Shown here one piece after another: positions 40,027 to 54,124 of a stretch of DNA of 64,000 nt. The translations under genes were made by a program, and so were the position numbers. This DNA comes from Pterois miles (Eukaryota > Chordata > Actinopteri > Perciformes > Scorpaenidae): assembly GCA_947000775.1 (NCBI GenBank), contig CAMQGK010000341.1, forward strand, positions 10,829,001 through 10,893,000. Direction: 5' to 3'. The notes under the pieces are model-generated. The model worked only from the letters and a program-made list of their open reading frames with translations, did no database searches and was not told the origin of the DNA. Every line of letters begins with the position of its first letter. The first letter of the stretch is position 1.

Positions 40027-43000
40027 TGTGCTTATATACTGTATATACACAGTTTAGCAAAGTACGATAACCTCTTTTCCCAATCCTTTCTTACCTATAC
40101 ATCTTATATAATGTATATGCATGCTGTTTTCCAGCTTTACTTTTAATTTACACTGTATATCTTTACAACGGACATCAGATTAATGGAGACAACATCTGTA
40201 ACATCTGCGATACAGTTAAACTTGTTTGTGACTGGGACAGAAATAAATAGGTGAACATTTACATACATTGCTCCACGTTTATCCCCAAACAAACTATATT
40301 GAAGATAACATCATTTAGGTCTATCTTTGGCCTCTGCCCCCCCTGGGAGGAGTACAATTAAAACAAGCTTAATGATGTCTATTGGATTACTATTTCAGTT
40401 TCCACAGAAATCATTACCACGATTTATGAGGACACAATTGTCTGATAAAACACCATCGGTTTCTGGTAAGGGAGCTTTCTCCGATCAATGCTCCTGAAGA
40501 TTTAGTGCCATGAGGGAGAATTGTGAGTCAACTTGATCAATTTTTTTTTCTTCCCCCGATCTACCTTTCTCACTATATTTTACCTTTTGGGACAATTAAA
40601 TGGTCTACTAGCCAAGGAGATGAGGTGGTAAATAGATTGTGGGGTTATGAGCCAAAATTGCATCTTTTCAGCTGCATGTTTTAACTTGGCAGCAGTTGCA
40701 GAGCTGTGAATTACAGACACAGTTGGATAGCGACACCATTCACACAGCCTAAGTGTATAATTAATTGGCCCATCACACCCCATGGTCCAAAATAATGAAG
40801 CCAATACAGTGGTATAGGTCTATCTATATAATGTAGGGATTTTTGTTTGATCCACAGTATCACTCCTCCCCAGGCTTTTTTGAATAATATTTAATACATT
40901 TTGTCTGGCAAACATCTTGTGACATGAACCAGCAATAATGGAAGTAGGAAAAAAACATGATTTGATTATTCAAATGTCAGTGGAACCGGACTAAAATGAT
41001 TTATATTTTTCCTCTCAGCCAGTCTTGCAGTTATTTCAACAGGCCAAAGAATTGTAGGATAAAGGGATCTCAGCTTTCAGCTTTGATGTCAAGGGCCTTT
41101 CGCATTTCTGTTTTAGATCTGCATCATGTTTGTGACTGATGGAGGTTATAAAGGAGAATCTATGGCTTTGTTTACGCAGTCACCTCCAGCTATTTTGAAT
41201 GGATCTTTAAATGATCATTTATGCTCAGGTGTCAACATTTATTATAGATGTAATTGTTAAATATGAAGGGTTATTTTGTTTTAAATCTTTAAGAAAAAGG
41301 GTTTATATGAACATATCTCAAACCTTTCACAATGATTTTGACTAAAAAAAAAGCATGATTATATTATGTATAATTGAGATTCTTGTTTGTATGTTTTTTA
41401 TGCAGTTTAATCAAATGAACACACATTATATTACTGTAAAAGATATTTTACTTAGGTTTCTGTTGATTGATTTGAAATGTCTGTACTAATCTTTTCTATG
41501 TTCAGCTACAGTAGTGACTGTTCCCACTATACTGTAACCATTTGTTTCATACAGTCGCTGCTGCTGTAAATGTAAAACATCTCCGTACACATGAGAATGC
41601 TTCCTTGGAAAGACCGTGAGGACTGCACTTTCCTGTCGGTGCACGGGGGGCCTTTGTATTGGCGAGGTGACATTTCTGTCAGGGTTTTTCTTGTCTGTGC
41701 CAGTTTGGTGTTCTGGCGACATGCTGGGAACTTAACTGCTCTAAAGTAGGGGAAGAGGAGCTGTGGCATTAAGAATCACCAGGGATTTTTGCTTGTCCTG
41801 TTCACCTTCTGAGTCCAGGTTAAAAGGAGTGCGGTGCACTGCAGAGATGTTCTGTGCTACTTTCATGCCGTTACCAAGTCATGTGTGCATGTACTGATCC
41901 TACTCATAAGCTTATAAAGTATGTTTGCGGATATGTAGGCCAATTTGACTTTGATGCAATTCCCTCAAGCAGGAAAGAAATAGCTTGATTTTTTTTTTTT
42001 TTTCTTCTTCATTCCAAGTATATTCACATGTGGCTGTACAATGAATTAGGAACAGGCTGGTGGATTCCCCATTCCCATTGCCAGATTGTCCCTGTGGTTG
42101 GCTGTCAGTTCGGTTTGGCTCTTCACCTAATGTCACAGAGCCATTTCTTTCCTTTGGCAACAAAGCTCTTAGCACCAGAACAGCACAGTAGCCCAATATG
42201 TTCTATCCTCTCAAGCTTATTTGTTTGAATGATCCTTTTAAAATCGATCTTAAAAACCATAACCGCTGGAGCATTCATTCTTTTTGCAGCGGAAAGCTGA
42301 GGCTTCTGTCTTGTGCTTCATCATGTTGTGTACACTTATGACGTCGTCACGTGCAGAACATAACAAAACTATCAAACGCCTTTGCAAATGATCTGCTCAG
42401 AAAAATGAGCATATCTAAAAAATGTGCATGTTTAAATAACTTAACGAGTGTTCAGAGATATTTGGTTCATGTTTCTACATTTAGAAATATTTTGGATCAA
42501 TATGTTATATTTATTTGCTAACATTTTATGATACGAAAAAAGAAAGTTCAATCACAATAAGCAAAAATACCAGTAGTCACTGATGAACTCTGCAATAGAA
42601 AGGATCCAACGGGTTAAAGAGTCATTCATTTGCTCGGGCTACTCTGCACCTTTCGCACAAGGACACGAGTGTTCTTGAGAGAGCTTTTTTGTGGTACATT
42701 AAATCCCTTCTGTTCGGCTATTGTACATTAGAGTTGTCGGAGCGCACTGCTTTGACTGATGATGAAAAGCCACATTTACAAATAATGCATTCTACCCCAT
42801 TGCCAATAACACCACACGAGCGCTGGGAACGTGCTGTCATGGCAAAAGTCACTTTCCACACCCTTGTGGCATGAGTTTTATGGTGTACCCACTGACTTAC
42901 AAAAACAGAGTCTCCGATATTTAGGAAAGCAAATGTAAGACGTTTGGCTTAAGGAGGTCAAATCAAGATGGAAATCATTTAAGTTATTTACATGAAAATG

Positions 43001-44699
43001 TCAAATTCTTATTTCTAAGTGAATTAACCACAGTTTTTGCTCAAAGGTGGCAATGCTAGATGTAGTCGAGTCTGAGGGTCGTAATTTAAACTAATAATAC
43101 TCACATTCTAGTAATTTAGGAATGTTATGCTTTTCTGCCTGCAACATTAAAATGCCCCTTTTTCTTCTAGCTGTTGTCCTGAGTTGACAACTGCAGTTAT
43201 TTGTGTTTTCAGGTTGCTTTTGGAAAAGGGTGTCACAGTGTGAACGTTGTCGTACATTGGATTATGAAGCATTGCAAATGGAGAATGTGATTACAGCACT
43301 TCTCCAAAAACTGGATTTACTCCTATAATTGTTAATTGGTACATTTTCAGTGTGTGGATTTTGTCTCTCTCAACTAAGTCATAAAAAAAGTTTATGCCTT
43401 TTATTATTGTAACTATAACTATTTTGAAAAGTTTTCCTTGCAATTTTCATGCAATTATAATGATTCATGAACATTTTAAAACAGATGCCTGGCAGAAAAA
43501 AAAAAAAGCGAGCCCTCAAGTCAGGTGTCATTTTTGTAGCTTTAACCAAATGCTTTGACATGTGAGGTGATTAATTGCTTTTCACCTTTGACTGGCAGCC
43601 TCCTGTGTGCTGGAATAATTAAGTAGAGTGAACAATAACCAGCTCTGAAAACACAAGTTAAGAGCAGAGAGAGCCAGCTGATACTCTGGTTGTGCTACCC
43701 GTAGGTGCAAATGAAGAAAATGCAGCTGGACAATGAAAACTGGAAAGCGAGGTATAGTGGATACAGCTAGATCCCTGCAGCCACCCTCAACCCCCCAATC
43801 TCCAGCCAATCTCTATTTCTGTATCTGTTCATTGTTCCACTGCAGTATAGCAAGGTCCTTTCAACAATTTAAACCTCGCTCCCGAGCTTTGCTCCCGGAA
43901 AAAGCCATTCTCTATCTTCAGTGGTGTGCGAGCAGCCCTTTGGGAGACTAAAAAGGCTATGGATTGTTGACTTGTCTTAATCCTCTCTCAGCACAAACAA
44001 CTACTTCCCTTATAATGGGAAAGGCAGTTAGAACAGAACCAGCAGGCGTGAGAAAAGGTTTCATCACAGGTACAACATATAACTGAAACTTTTAATGTGA
44101 CCGCTTAAATTATACCTATGACAGGCCAGGATTCCCTCAGCAGCATAAAACACAGGATTACTGTATTGTGCGAGTATTTTATCTGTTTCATACATTACTG
44201 GAATCTTCTATAGCACACATCCAAAACCTTTATTGTGTGAGCGTGGGGAGGAAATTGAGAAATTTTGTCAGCTCGTCTGTAACTAAAAACCAACCCATAA
44301 AACAAAATTCCCTATACTGCGCACATTCTGCTTTGCGTCCCTCCACGTTTCGCACTTTTTTTTTCCTCTTCTTCTTTTCAAAGTGATAAATCCTCACTTC
44401 AGTTTTTATCAGAAGGCTGAAGCTGAGCTATTCTCTTTGCAGTCAGCAGAAAGCAGAGTGGACAGAGGTGCTAAATCAACCAGGAGTGCAGACGGCGTGC
44501 TTACTTTCTGTTGGCCTAATAAGTCTGGGCATATTGGCACATATACAGCACAGTCGATATAAACTTTTACAGTTCATTGCCCAGAGACTTAATCTTCGCC
44601 ACCGGCCGATAGAGTATTCAGTTATCTGCTATTTGGGACTGAGATATTATATACAGCTATACAGCATTTATACTTTAATGCATTTCAGTGATGGCAATG

Positions 44700-45135
44700 T
44701 AAAGGCTGGACCACACTAAAAGATTTTTCAAGTCTTCACAGATGTTGAAACTGTGAGAGACCCCACGCGTAACAATGTGTTATGTTAAAAATGTTACGTT
44801 AAAACAGCACACCACACACAGACCATTCATTCTTGAACAACAAGAGTCTCGAGTCAGGAAGTCTGGAAATTTTGCAAAGCTTTAGTCTAAACAAACGATG
44901 ATGGGCAGGAAGCAACGTTTTTTGCCCGACTTTATACTGGACAGAAAAAAATATCAGTGAAGTCATGAAGACGTAAAATAAACACTTGTGTTGTCGTCAC
45001 AACGCCTCCTTCAATCAGATTTGTTCCCAATTAGCTATCGTTCTCTCCCACGTGACTGCGTCATTGGCTTCCTCAAGGTTCCCCACACACAACAAGATGT
45101 CCGATTCTTTAATATTTGCAATTTGAGATCAGTGT
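44700..45135. repeat. Possible dispersed repeat
   Basis: The segment from 'ggctggaccacactaaaag' to 'atcagtgtgaccagaatgg' has ends that could be short inverted repeats (TGGACCACACT versus TGGTCACACT after complementing). The interior has no coding frame. Weak evidence. Confidence 0.3.
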
Positions 45136-46113
45136 GACCAGAATGGACTTCAGAGTAGATTGGGGGATGCAAAACTCTCTCTTAACACACTTCATACTAC
45201 AGAAATACCTGGAAAGATAATCTTTAGAGCAGTCAAACAGTCAGGGCTTTGTTGATGATTGTCAAGAGGCGGGAATTGTGTCTAAAATAGGCTTGATTCT
45301 TGTGTGGTGTGTGCCTGGCATAATGAGTTTTGATGATAATAAAAAGGAAGATTTTAAGTCCTCAGGCAGTTACCCTTAGTCTTTAGGCTAGACTAGGTGA
45401 ATACTCTAATTAGCCCATTTCCACAGTGCTGTTTTGACAATACCCAGCAACCTATGAACCTTAAGCTCCTTCTAATGAAGACAATCCCAAAGCATCATTT
45501 TTGCATAGGACAGCTGACAGTGTCCAACCTGCCTTCATAAGCTGCTAAGGATTAATCCCCTCTCTCCCACTTCTCTCTTTCCCTGCTAATTTGATGTAAT
45601 TAAATTAAGTGGAGACTAAAAGTGGGGCATTGCCGCTTGCCCCTATGATTGGTCATCCCTATTAGAGGGTATAAGATGCCGGCTCCAAAATTATCTAAGC
45701 AACAAAACCTAATAAAAACAGGGAGAGAGAGAAAACATTGGAGCACTCAAGTCAGACCTCAAGGCTGTACAGTATAAAATGACCGCATCAAAGAGGAAGG
45801 AGGGGGAGACTGACAGGAAGAGAGGGAGAGATAAAGATTTGCAACAGAAAAATAGCTGATAAGAAAGTACTTTCATGTTTTTATACTGCAGGCAGCAATA
45901 GCAGAAACACATTTGATACTTTAACAACCATTACTGTATATTTAAAGGATAGGTTGCAATGTCTTTAAGCATTTTTAGAGAGTAACTTAACATTTCCTGA
46001 AATCTTGTCCTGGTTGACCACCAGTGGTTGAATTTTTCGCCTTGCTTCAGTGACTCCTGCACTCCATGACATCACTGTTGGGTGTGGTTAGGTGCAACAA
46101 TCATGATAAAAAG

Positions 46114-46281
46114 ATATAGAAAAATATAAACTGTAGACATTTTTATATATTTTTTATGATATATATGTATGTGTGTATATACTATATATATATACTGTGT
46201 GTATACAGCATCTACACACACAGTATATATCACAATAAATATAAAAATGTATGTCCACAGTTTATATTTTTCTACATATAG
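46114..46281. repeat. AT-rich foldback (inverted repeat, about 55-60-bp arms)
   Basis: The left arm starts TATAGAAAAATATAAACTGT. The reverse complement of the right arm starts TGTAGAAAAATATAAACTGT, followed in both by GACA, ATTTTTATAT and GATATATA with small gaps. The loop (about 46170-46220) is GT/TA-rich. A single strand would form a long hairpin. It could be a small foldback transposon or a DNA-level palindrome; there is no sign of a conserved microRNA. Confidence 0.8.
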
Positions 46282-46810
46282 AAATGTATCAACACAATGT
46301 TTTTTAAGCCCCTTATGTAGGAGCAGTATCTCTGTTGTATGACATACAGCAGTTAAAGGTCAAATAAAATAATCTATGCATACACCCCAACACAGACAAT
46401 AACTGAATGTATAGTGGCACATTTTCAAATGGTATGAATGCTTCATGCTTCACACTACACGCAAACTGAACTAAACAAAGGAGGTCTAACACTAGACCAA
46501 AAACCTACTCTCTATCCTGGATCGATAAACTGATCAGTGAGGTTATGTAGGCTACATACACCGTACATGCAGTTGGTTCAGACCAAGATGTGCATGTTTA
46601 AATTATTACGGGCCTTAATGTCTGCCGCCTGTCTGGTAGATCGGATTTATCAATTGTTGTTATATTTGTTGTCTTTTAGGCTACATCTATATTTGTTTAT
46701 TTATTCTCTCTAATTTCACTTGAAACTTGCATTCATTTTCCACTGAAGTTCTTAATAAAATGAGAAAATACTAATTTGTCAAGTAGTTAATTAACACAGT
46801 AGTATACAAA

Positions 46811-46955
46811 AAATTGGCTTTACCATGCGCTTATTTCATATAGACTATTTATGTATTGAACTACCAGAAAACATGCTATATTGTGATATTTATTGTCATC
46901 AAGATATGAAATTATCTACATTGTGATAGAAGATTTTCACCATAACCAGCCTTAA
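46811..46955 (+). repeat. Dispersed repeat fragment ('gatatttattgtcatcaag')
   Basis: Contains 'attgtgatatttattgtcat', 'caagatatgaaattatctac' and 'gatagaagattttcaccata', ending near 'accagcctta'. It resembles the 3' part of a teleost repeat that ends CCCAGCCCTA. Confidence 0.4.
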
Positions 46956-49900
46956 TAGGTGTTACCAAAACAGTTGCCCCATATTTTGATAGGGCCACAT
47001 ATTTTGACAGCTCTTAACCAAAGACTGTGTCACTATAATACCATAAGATGCAGAGATTCTGGTAGCTGTAGTCTTTCTGTAGAGCATTAACTTCTCACCA
47101 GGTAATATTTAGTTATATGTTTTGTCATATAGCCGGTCCTCTGGTAGTGTCTGAAGGGTTACAGATTTTGGCACACTGAAACTATCAAAATTTGGGACCC
47201 TAGCAAAACATTTTTGGCCACATCGATCACAATAAATCATGTTGCAACAATTCCACTAACAGAAATTATCTCTTTGCCGGTGTCTCTTACTATAGTCTAC
47301 GTAATAGTATATCTGTATATAGTACCCTTTAAGCAGCCCTACACTGATACAATCTGCAGTTCATCAAAGACTGTGAATGAAGACATCTGCCGCTGCATCA
47401 TACTTTTGCAGTACTTTGCCATATTTTATCCTCACACTGCTCTGAAGAGATAAGCTTCCACCTCATCATGGCGGAGCCCCCGGGTAGCCATACCAACCAC
47501 CCTTGCTCTTCATGGCAGGAGACCATCAATTCATGGTTGAGGTAAAGTTCTGCCCCCTGGGCTGGTAACATAATGCCATGAATGCTCAGTCGACCAGTGT
47601 CACTCACACCCTTCTGCCCCCCTCCTCCGCCATGCTCACTTCCCCTAAGCCCTAAGTGATACATGAGCCCCTGCCTTGTGGAGCAGAATGGCCCATCCAG
47701 GCAGAGCTGACAAGACCCAGTGTCTTAATGGAGCAATACACCAAACGGGCCCTTTGTTACCCCGACCAGCTGCATATCTGCCTCCCCAGCCAACAGCCTT
47801 GGCTCTGATAGAGGTGTCTCACAGTATCGACAGCTTCTAATTTACTCTCTCATCATCACTTGCCTCATTTGCTCCTCAGACTCAATGCTCTCTTTCTCTC
47901 AATTCAGGTCAGCCATTTTGTTTGCCAGCAATTTGTTGATTAGATTTTTCTGCATCCAGTGTTTAATTTGCGTGCCAGCGAACCACGCATATCAAAGTTA
48001 GACTTAAATAAAAAGCAAGCATCAGTTGATTCTCTGCTTTTTCATTCGCAGCTAAAAACCTCTTTGACTGATTGTGTGCCATCAAACATCAGTGCGTTAT
48101 TTAGTTGCAGTGTGTCTGTTTGCCCTAGCATGTACCAAACATCACAGCCTCCCAAATGGTCTCTAGAAGCTGTTGTCTTCTCTATTAGGGAGCCAACAGA
48201 TGTGGAGTATGACTGCAGTTCTAATTACCGAAAAAGACAAGTGTGGGGGATAATTACACAGTGGAAGTGAGGCAGAAAACAGAGTCCAGGGCCAGATCTC
48301 TGATCTGAGACTATAGAGACAACTCTGGCTGCCCATCACCTTATGCAGCCCAACCTGCATCAGCACAAACGCTGCTCTCACAAAGAACCTGCTGTAGGAT
48401 CAGAGGGAGCTGCTGTGCTATACTCCATTAGCACTATTCATAAACGCAAATGATATAGCAGTCTATACGAGGCCTGCATAATTACAAAATGCTTGTGCCT
48501 CAAGGGGGCTTTCTTTGAAATGATTTAATGCATCTACATTTAAAGGAAAATATCAGGTAAACTCTCTCATCTGTCCCTCTTCTTTAGCAAATCACTGCTT
48601 AGCTCAAGGCCATATACATGTGCACAGAGAACACTTCTTCTACTTCTTCTAATACTAGTCGACACTGTTTAACACACTCACTTTGGCACATAATGTACAA
48701 TGTACTGTTGAATATGTATGATGTTCATTTTACACAAACGGCCAAATGGACAAGCAGTGAGTAACATAAGATGTTGGAAAACAATGTGTGGATAAAAATG
48801 TGTTCTATACATTTATTGTTATGACAGCCGATTACTCATGTGCCTCATTTTCATGTCGCTGCTTTGTTTTTACTGTTCATTCCTTTTGAAAGGTGTACCC
48901 AGGAGACAACAAGCGCGCCTTTGCCTTAATTGCGGGATTAAACATATGCTTTGCCTACTGCAGAGTAACCTCACTTTGAAGTAAGCCTCTACTAAGTGGT
49001 GAGATATTGTTTAATTAGCTGCATATCTTAAAGAAATGATACAATAAAATGTCGGCAGAGATAAACACTGCATGTGCTGATGTGACGGGGCGTATGAGAG
49101 GGACTTTTGTCATGCAGCACAATTACTACCTTTGCGATTTATATACAGCTCTGCCTCCCCATTATCAACAGGAAATGTACTGTCAGAGCACCATGAGAGA
49201 GTTGGGTCTGTCCTTTATCTCACACCGATGCCATGTATCTACTGACAAATAAATACAAAAGAGAAAAAAATGAGAAATGTGCGTGGGTATGCATTGTGTT
49301 TCTACACTATGTTGCAAAATATATGCTAATATTAGCTTGCACTTAGGTAGGCGTGTTTTTATCAGCCCATGCCAGAAGGCCCGAAGCACTAAGCGATGGA
49401 AGGAGCAATGAGGAAGGTGAAATCCCACACAATCCTATTAAAGTGGATTAGGGGGCAGCTTTCTTTCTGTTGCCACTCTGCTGCAGGTGAGCAATTGTAA
49501 ATTGCAAAAAAAGAATGGTTATGACATGGTTGAGGCCCTCTATTGTAACACAGGGCAGCCATTCATGTTTTAACGCTTTTTATTTTCATCATTAATCCAA
49601 CATACATGCTATTAAAGTTGTTAGGTAATGACTTGTAAGCTAAGAATAATTACAACGCTGTCAATCAAACCACCCACACAGATCAGCTCAAGGATGGAGT
49701 TGTTGTGTTGTCACAGACGTGTGAATTTTAAGTAGAGGCTCATTATCGATCGGATGATCAACGGCAATCATACGTTTTTGTCTTGTGCGAGCTGGCTGCT
49801 GCAGAAACCCATCCTCTCCAGCCTCCCCTGTGGTTGGGGTTATCAGGCCGTAAAAGGCAGAAAGATTTCACCCACCATCTTCTGTTTTTTTCCTCCTATG

Positions 49901-51029
49901 ACCTTTCCCAGAACCAATTAGTCCACCACTAGGGGAGTTATCACTGTACTCTTGGAACTACAGTACGTCTGGACAATTATATTTTCATACCTTCCAAGCG
50001 CATATTTTTCTTTATGACCCATTTTAAACTCTAACTAACCAATTATATGTTACGCTATATAAATGAAACTTTTCCCAATGTGCAAATTTGCATATCCCTT
50101 CCACTACGCACATTCACACCCTTGTGACAACGAATCTAAGCGATCAAAGGCATGAAAGTTGATCCGGGAGAGTGTTGTTCGTTGTGTGTACAGTGAGCTT
50201 GTGTGCATTTGTGAGTGAGTGTATATATACAGGCTTGACTGGCACAGAGATAGCTGCTGCCTCATTATGATGACAGAGAATGAGGCTTCTCCAGGGTGAC
50301 TGAACTCAATTCAGATCAGATAAATAAAAAAAAAAGTGGGTTTTTGCATTCTTGATCTTGATTCAATTTATCTATCTTTCTCTTTCTTGTGCCATTCCTC
50401 TGGGAAATGGAGAGGCATTTATAGAGTCAATCAGAATGGACTGAGGAGAACTATTTAAGCGCTTTCATTAGCAGCTTTAACACGCTGACCTGCGCCACAC
50501 ATGAATCACTCCTCTGTGCTTCTTGTCTTCCATACAAACAATTTTGCATGTAAAAATCCAGCAGTGGCTCAAACATCTTAACAGTTAACGTGGAAGCAAT
50601 CCTATTTTACCATTATTTATAATTCCTCTCCTATCCACACTACTGTACATGCATTCATAGCTTCTCTTTTTTTTTTTTTTTTTTTACCTTTTGCAAATGC
50701 ACAAATCTTTGTCATGTTTAAATTTTGCTTGCCAGTTCAAATGTGATTATGCCATTTTTTGCTATGCAGTGCATTAGTATATCTGTCATACTCCTGCTGT
50801 TGAAACAAATGTCTCATATAATCTAATTATTGTTATGCATCCGGTGTAGTCTGTCAGAGTTACAGTGGCATTATCCCATTACAGTATGCCATTGTATTTT
50901 GCAGGGTTAACAGCTGCGTACGTGTGACATCAACAGTAGAAAGTGGTGCAGTTTACTGTATGATAGTTTCCCTCCACTTATGAGCAAGATGACACATTTT
51001 ATCCATGAACCTGCGTCAATTTAGGTACT

Positions 51030-51580
51030 TCCGTTAGTATATTTCCATGTAGTACACTATGCACACTATAGTGAAGTGAGTGAATTTCAACAGGGTAGTG
51101 TCTCAAATGTGCACTAACAGGTAGCTCGGTAGATCAGCTGGTGATAGTGAGCCACGGATGCTGTATCGGCAGTAACTCAATTCAGGCTGATAATTTAACC
51201 CAATAATGGCTTCAGTCGGACTATAGTATAATGGTACTTGGCAAAAACAAAACAAAAGAAAAACACATGTATAACTATAAGTTTGTACAGTTTTGTTTTC
51301 CTTTTCTAATGCAACCACTGCAGCTTTCTCATCTGCCATTTTCACCAGTCTGAAATAGGTTGGCGGCCCCTCCCCTTTCGCTACGTCGCAAAAATGGTGA
51401 CCGTTAAGGGTGAGAAGTGTCTAGTTTTCCACACTCAACATTTTTGTCATTATGAGTACATCATCCGGGTGCTAATCGCACAGTGCATTTTGCCATACTT
51501 ATGCACTCAAAACACAGAAGTCCACAAATTGAGCATATCACATTTGTTAAAACACAGATGTAACCCAGCAACGGACATAC
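51030..51580. repeat. Possible MITE-like repeat
   Basis: Contains 'tatagtgaagtgagtgaatt', 'gtgcactaacaggtagctcg' and a right part with 'atgagtacatcatccgggtg' and 'cacagtgcattttgcc'. This resembles a fish repeat with TAGTATACTA-type ends. The ends are eroded and the extent is uncertain. Confidence 0.35.
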
Positions 51581-53401
51581 AACTTATTTGAGTTTTGAGT
51601 TAATTTAACGACTAAAAAATAAAAAATAAAAGGGAAAGCCAGAGGTGTAAACAGATACAGACGGAAGGGATGAACAAGTAAGAGAGAGACGGCAGAGAAG
51701 ACGACGCTGTTGATGATGATTCAATGAGTGCCTTATGGGTAAAGAGCTCCCTGACTCAAACTCATCCAGGACCTATATGCATGTTGAGTCAAAGAAAAAA
51801 AAAAATTTAAAAAAAGGGGAGGAGGGGGGTCTTTTTCGCTCTCTCTCTCGCTCTCAGTCTCCCAAGTCTCTAATCCAAACCCAGACACATTACTCAGCTG
51901 ACCCCTTGCTATCCACCGCACGCACAGTCAGGTCTCATTTCCCTTCATGCCATCCAAAGCCTGGTCACCACGAAAAACCACACAGACCACTGCAGGCGCA
52001 AAAGGCGGCCCACTCTGTCTCTCTGTCTGCTTGGATGGACTCTGTAGACCAACCAGGGGGGCTGGGAGTGTGTAAAGGCAGAGTGGTCAGGAAGAGATGA
52101 GAGGAAGGAAGGAAGAGACGAAAACGAAGGAAGCGAGTATCAAAAGATGCAAGTAGGTTAAAAACTTAAATAAGGAGAGGGTGTTTGTGTTCTCACACAT
52201 CAGAGAGAGAGGAGAATGAAGCGACTGCAGTGTTCCCTCTCTCTCATTCGTGGGTCAATAACTGCCTCTGCTCCCTCTAGAGCAGAGGAACATGTACTCA
52301 GATCCTTATCAGGGCAGCTATCATCTCTGCTGCCTCACAGAAGCAGAGATACTGTCATCCTCACACTATTGCAGAATGACATCAGCTCCGAGACATGGGA
52401 GTAATTATATTATACAAGCCCACAACACACCGGCAGCAAGGCTCATCAGAGAGCATCCACTTTCTCCCTCTTCTATCGCTCTCATTCTCTTCCTTTCTGT
52501 CTTCTTTTTCTCCACCTACATTGCTCTTCATCCTCTATATTCGTTCATTACTTCTCTCTGTCCTCCCCCCCACATCTGTTCTCTGCAGCAGGGGTAGCGC
52601 ACACGAGCAGCGTCTCTAATCCATTCAACCATTAGCTCAGAAGGTGGAGAGCTTTAAAATTGATTATAATCACTTAAATTGCTTCGCCGACTTTGATCAA
52701 ACTACCGAGTTTTTAAACAGAAAAGCTGTTTGCGTAGCTGTCGTGTGTGTGTGTGTGTGTTGTGTGTCTTTCATGAGATGTGTTAAGTATATCACATAAT
52801 CATCATGGAGCCCTCTACTAAACATATGGGCTATGCTTCTGAGGGGATGACACACCTATCAGCACATAACATGTACCGAGAAAACAGGTGAGAAAGTGGA
52901 AGGTGCTGTATATTTTGCTCAGATGGTGGGAACTGCAGATCACTATCTCCTGTATTAACCAATAGAGGTTACAAGCAGATAATCCCCAGAAAGTCTACTT
53001 TCTCATTAACCACTTAAGATTAAACTCTAAAACATTTGTCCCATAGATCAGATCATCTCATCCAGTCTCAGAGATTAAGCACAGCAGGTACAGAAAAGAA
53101 TATGATAACCTAGTTATCCAGCATATCGAGTATCTCTGGGAAAGAAGACTATCACCTCTGGGAGTATATCCATGATGAATGGTATGTCTGCTCCTCAGAG
53201 TTGATACTGTCTGAACCTCATTACTGCTAGCCCTAAACAAACAATGCATCACACTCCAACTCAATTTCATACATCCTGACCATGGTAATTTTCTTCTTCT
53301 TTCCACATAAATCAATGACAGGCATACAAGTTCAATACAAAGGAAACAAAGCATGTTTTCTCTTACAGTATGCTGATATATATGTAATGTGTGTTTTCTA
53401 G

Positions 53402-54124
53402 AGTTGTCAAAGTTAACGGGATAATAACGCGTTGATGCAAAAAAAAAAAAAAAAAAAAAAATGTTTTAATGATACAAATGTCTTTAACACATTAACGTAA
53501 CTTGCAATTTTTAGGTTGTTGTGGGCTCAGTTTTAAAGTTAGTGTGAAGATGCTGTTATCATATCAAACTAGGAAACCTAAGGAATCCATCAGTACCAAC
53601 CATGTCAAACTAGCTTGTCACAAAGGAGGTTAAATAATGCTCCAAATTTACACTAAATTCATTTGAGGAAAAACTGGCATGGCCATCTTTAAAGGGGTGC
53701 ATTGACCTCTGACCTCTGAATGAAAATGGGCTCTATGGTTACCCATGAGTCACATGCAGTTTGGGGTCATGGTCAAATCAGTACACTGACAACTGTTGTT
53801 TCCTGTTGGGCTTCAGTTTGCCATGTTTTAATTTGAGCATTTTTTTTTTATGCTACAATATGTGTGAGGGTTTCTGGACAATATCTGTCATTGTTTTGTG
53901 TTGTTAATTGATTTACAATAATAAATATGTTCACACATTTGCATAAAGCAGCATATTTGCCCACTCCCATGTCGATACAATAATTACATACTTGACAAAT
54001 CTCCCTTTAAGGTACATTTTGAAGAGATAAAAAAATATGCAACGAATTTGAGATTAATCACGGGTAACTATGGACAATCATGCAATTAATCGTGATTAAA
54101 TATAATAAGCAATTGAAAGCCCTA
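53402..54124 (-). mobile_element. 'agggctgtca' TIR repeat, copy 3 (near full length)
   Basis: The most complete copy (about 720 bp), in the beta intron. It starts 'gagttgtcaaagttaacggg', includes an A23 run at 53439-53461, and ends 'gcaattgaaagccctag'. The paired ends are related to TGACAGCCCT and AGGGCTGTCA. It shares 'aaggaatccatcagtaccaa', 'cccatgagtcacatgcagtt' and 'gggagtgggcaaatatg' with other copies (the last two in complement). No ORF. Confidence 0.82.
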
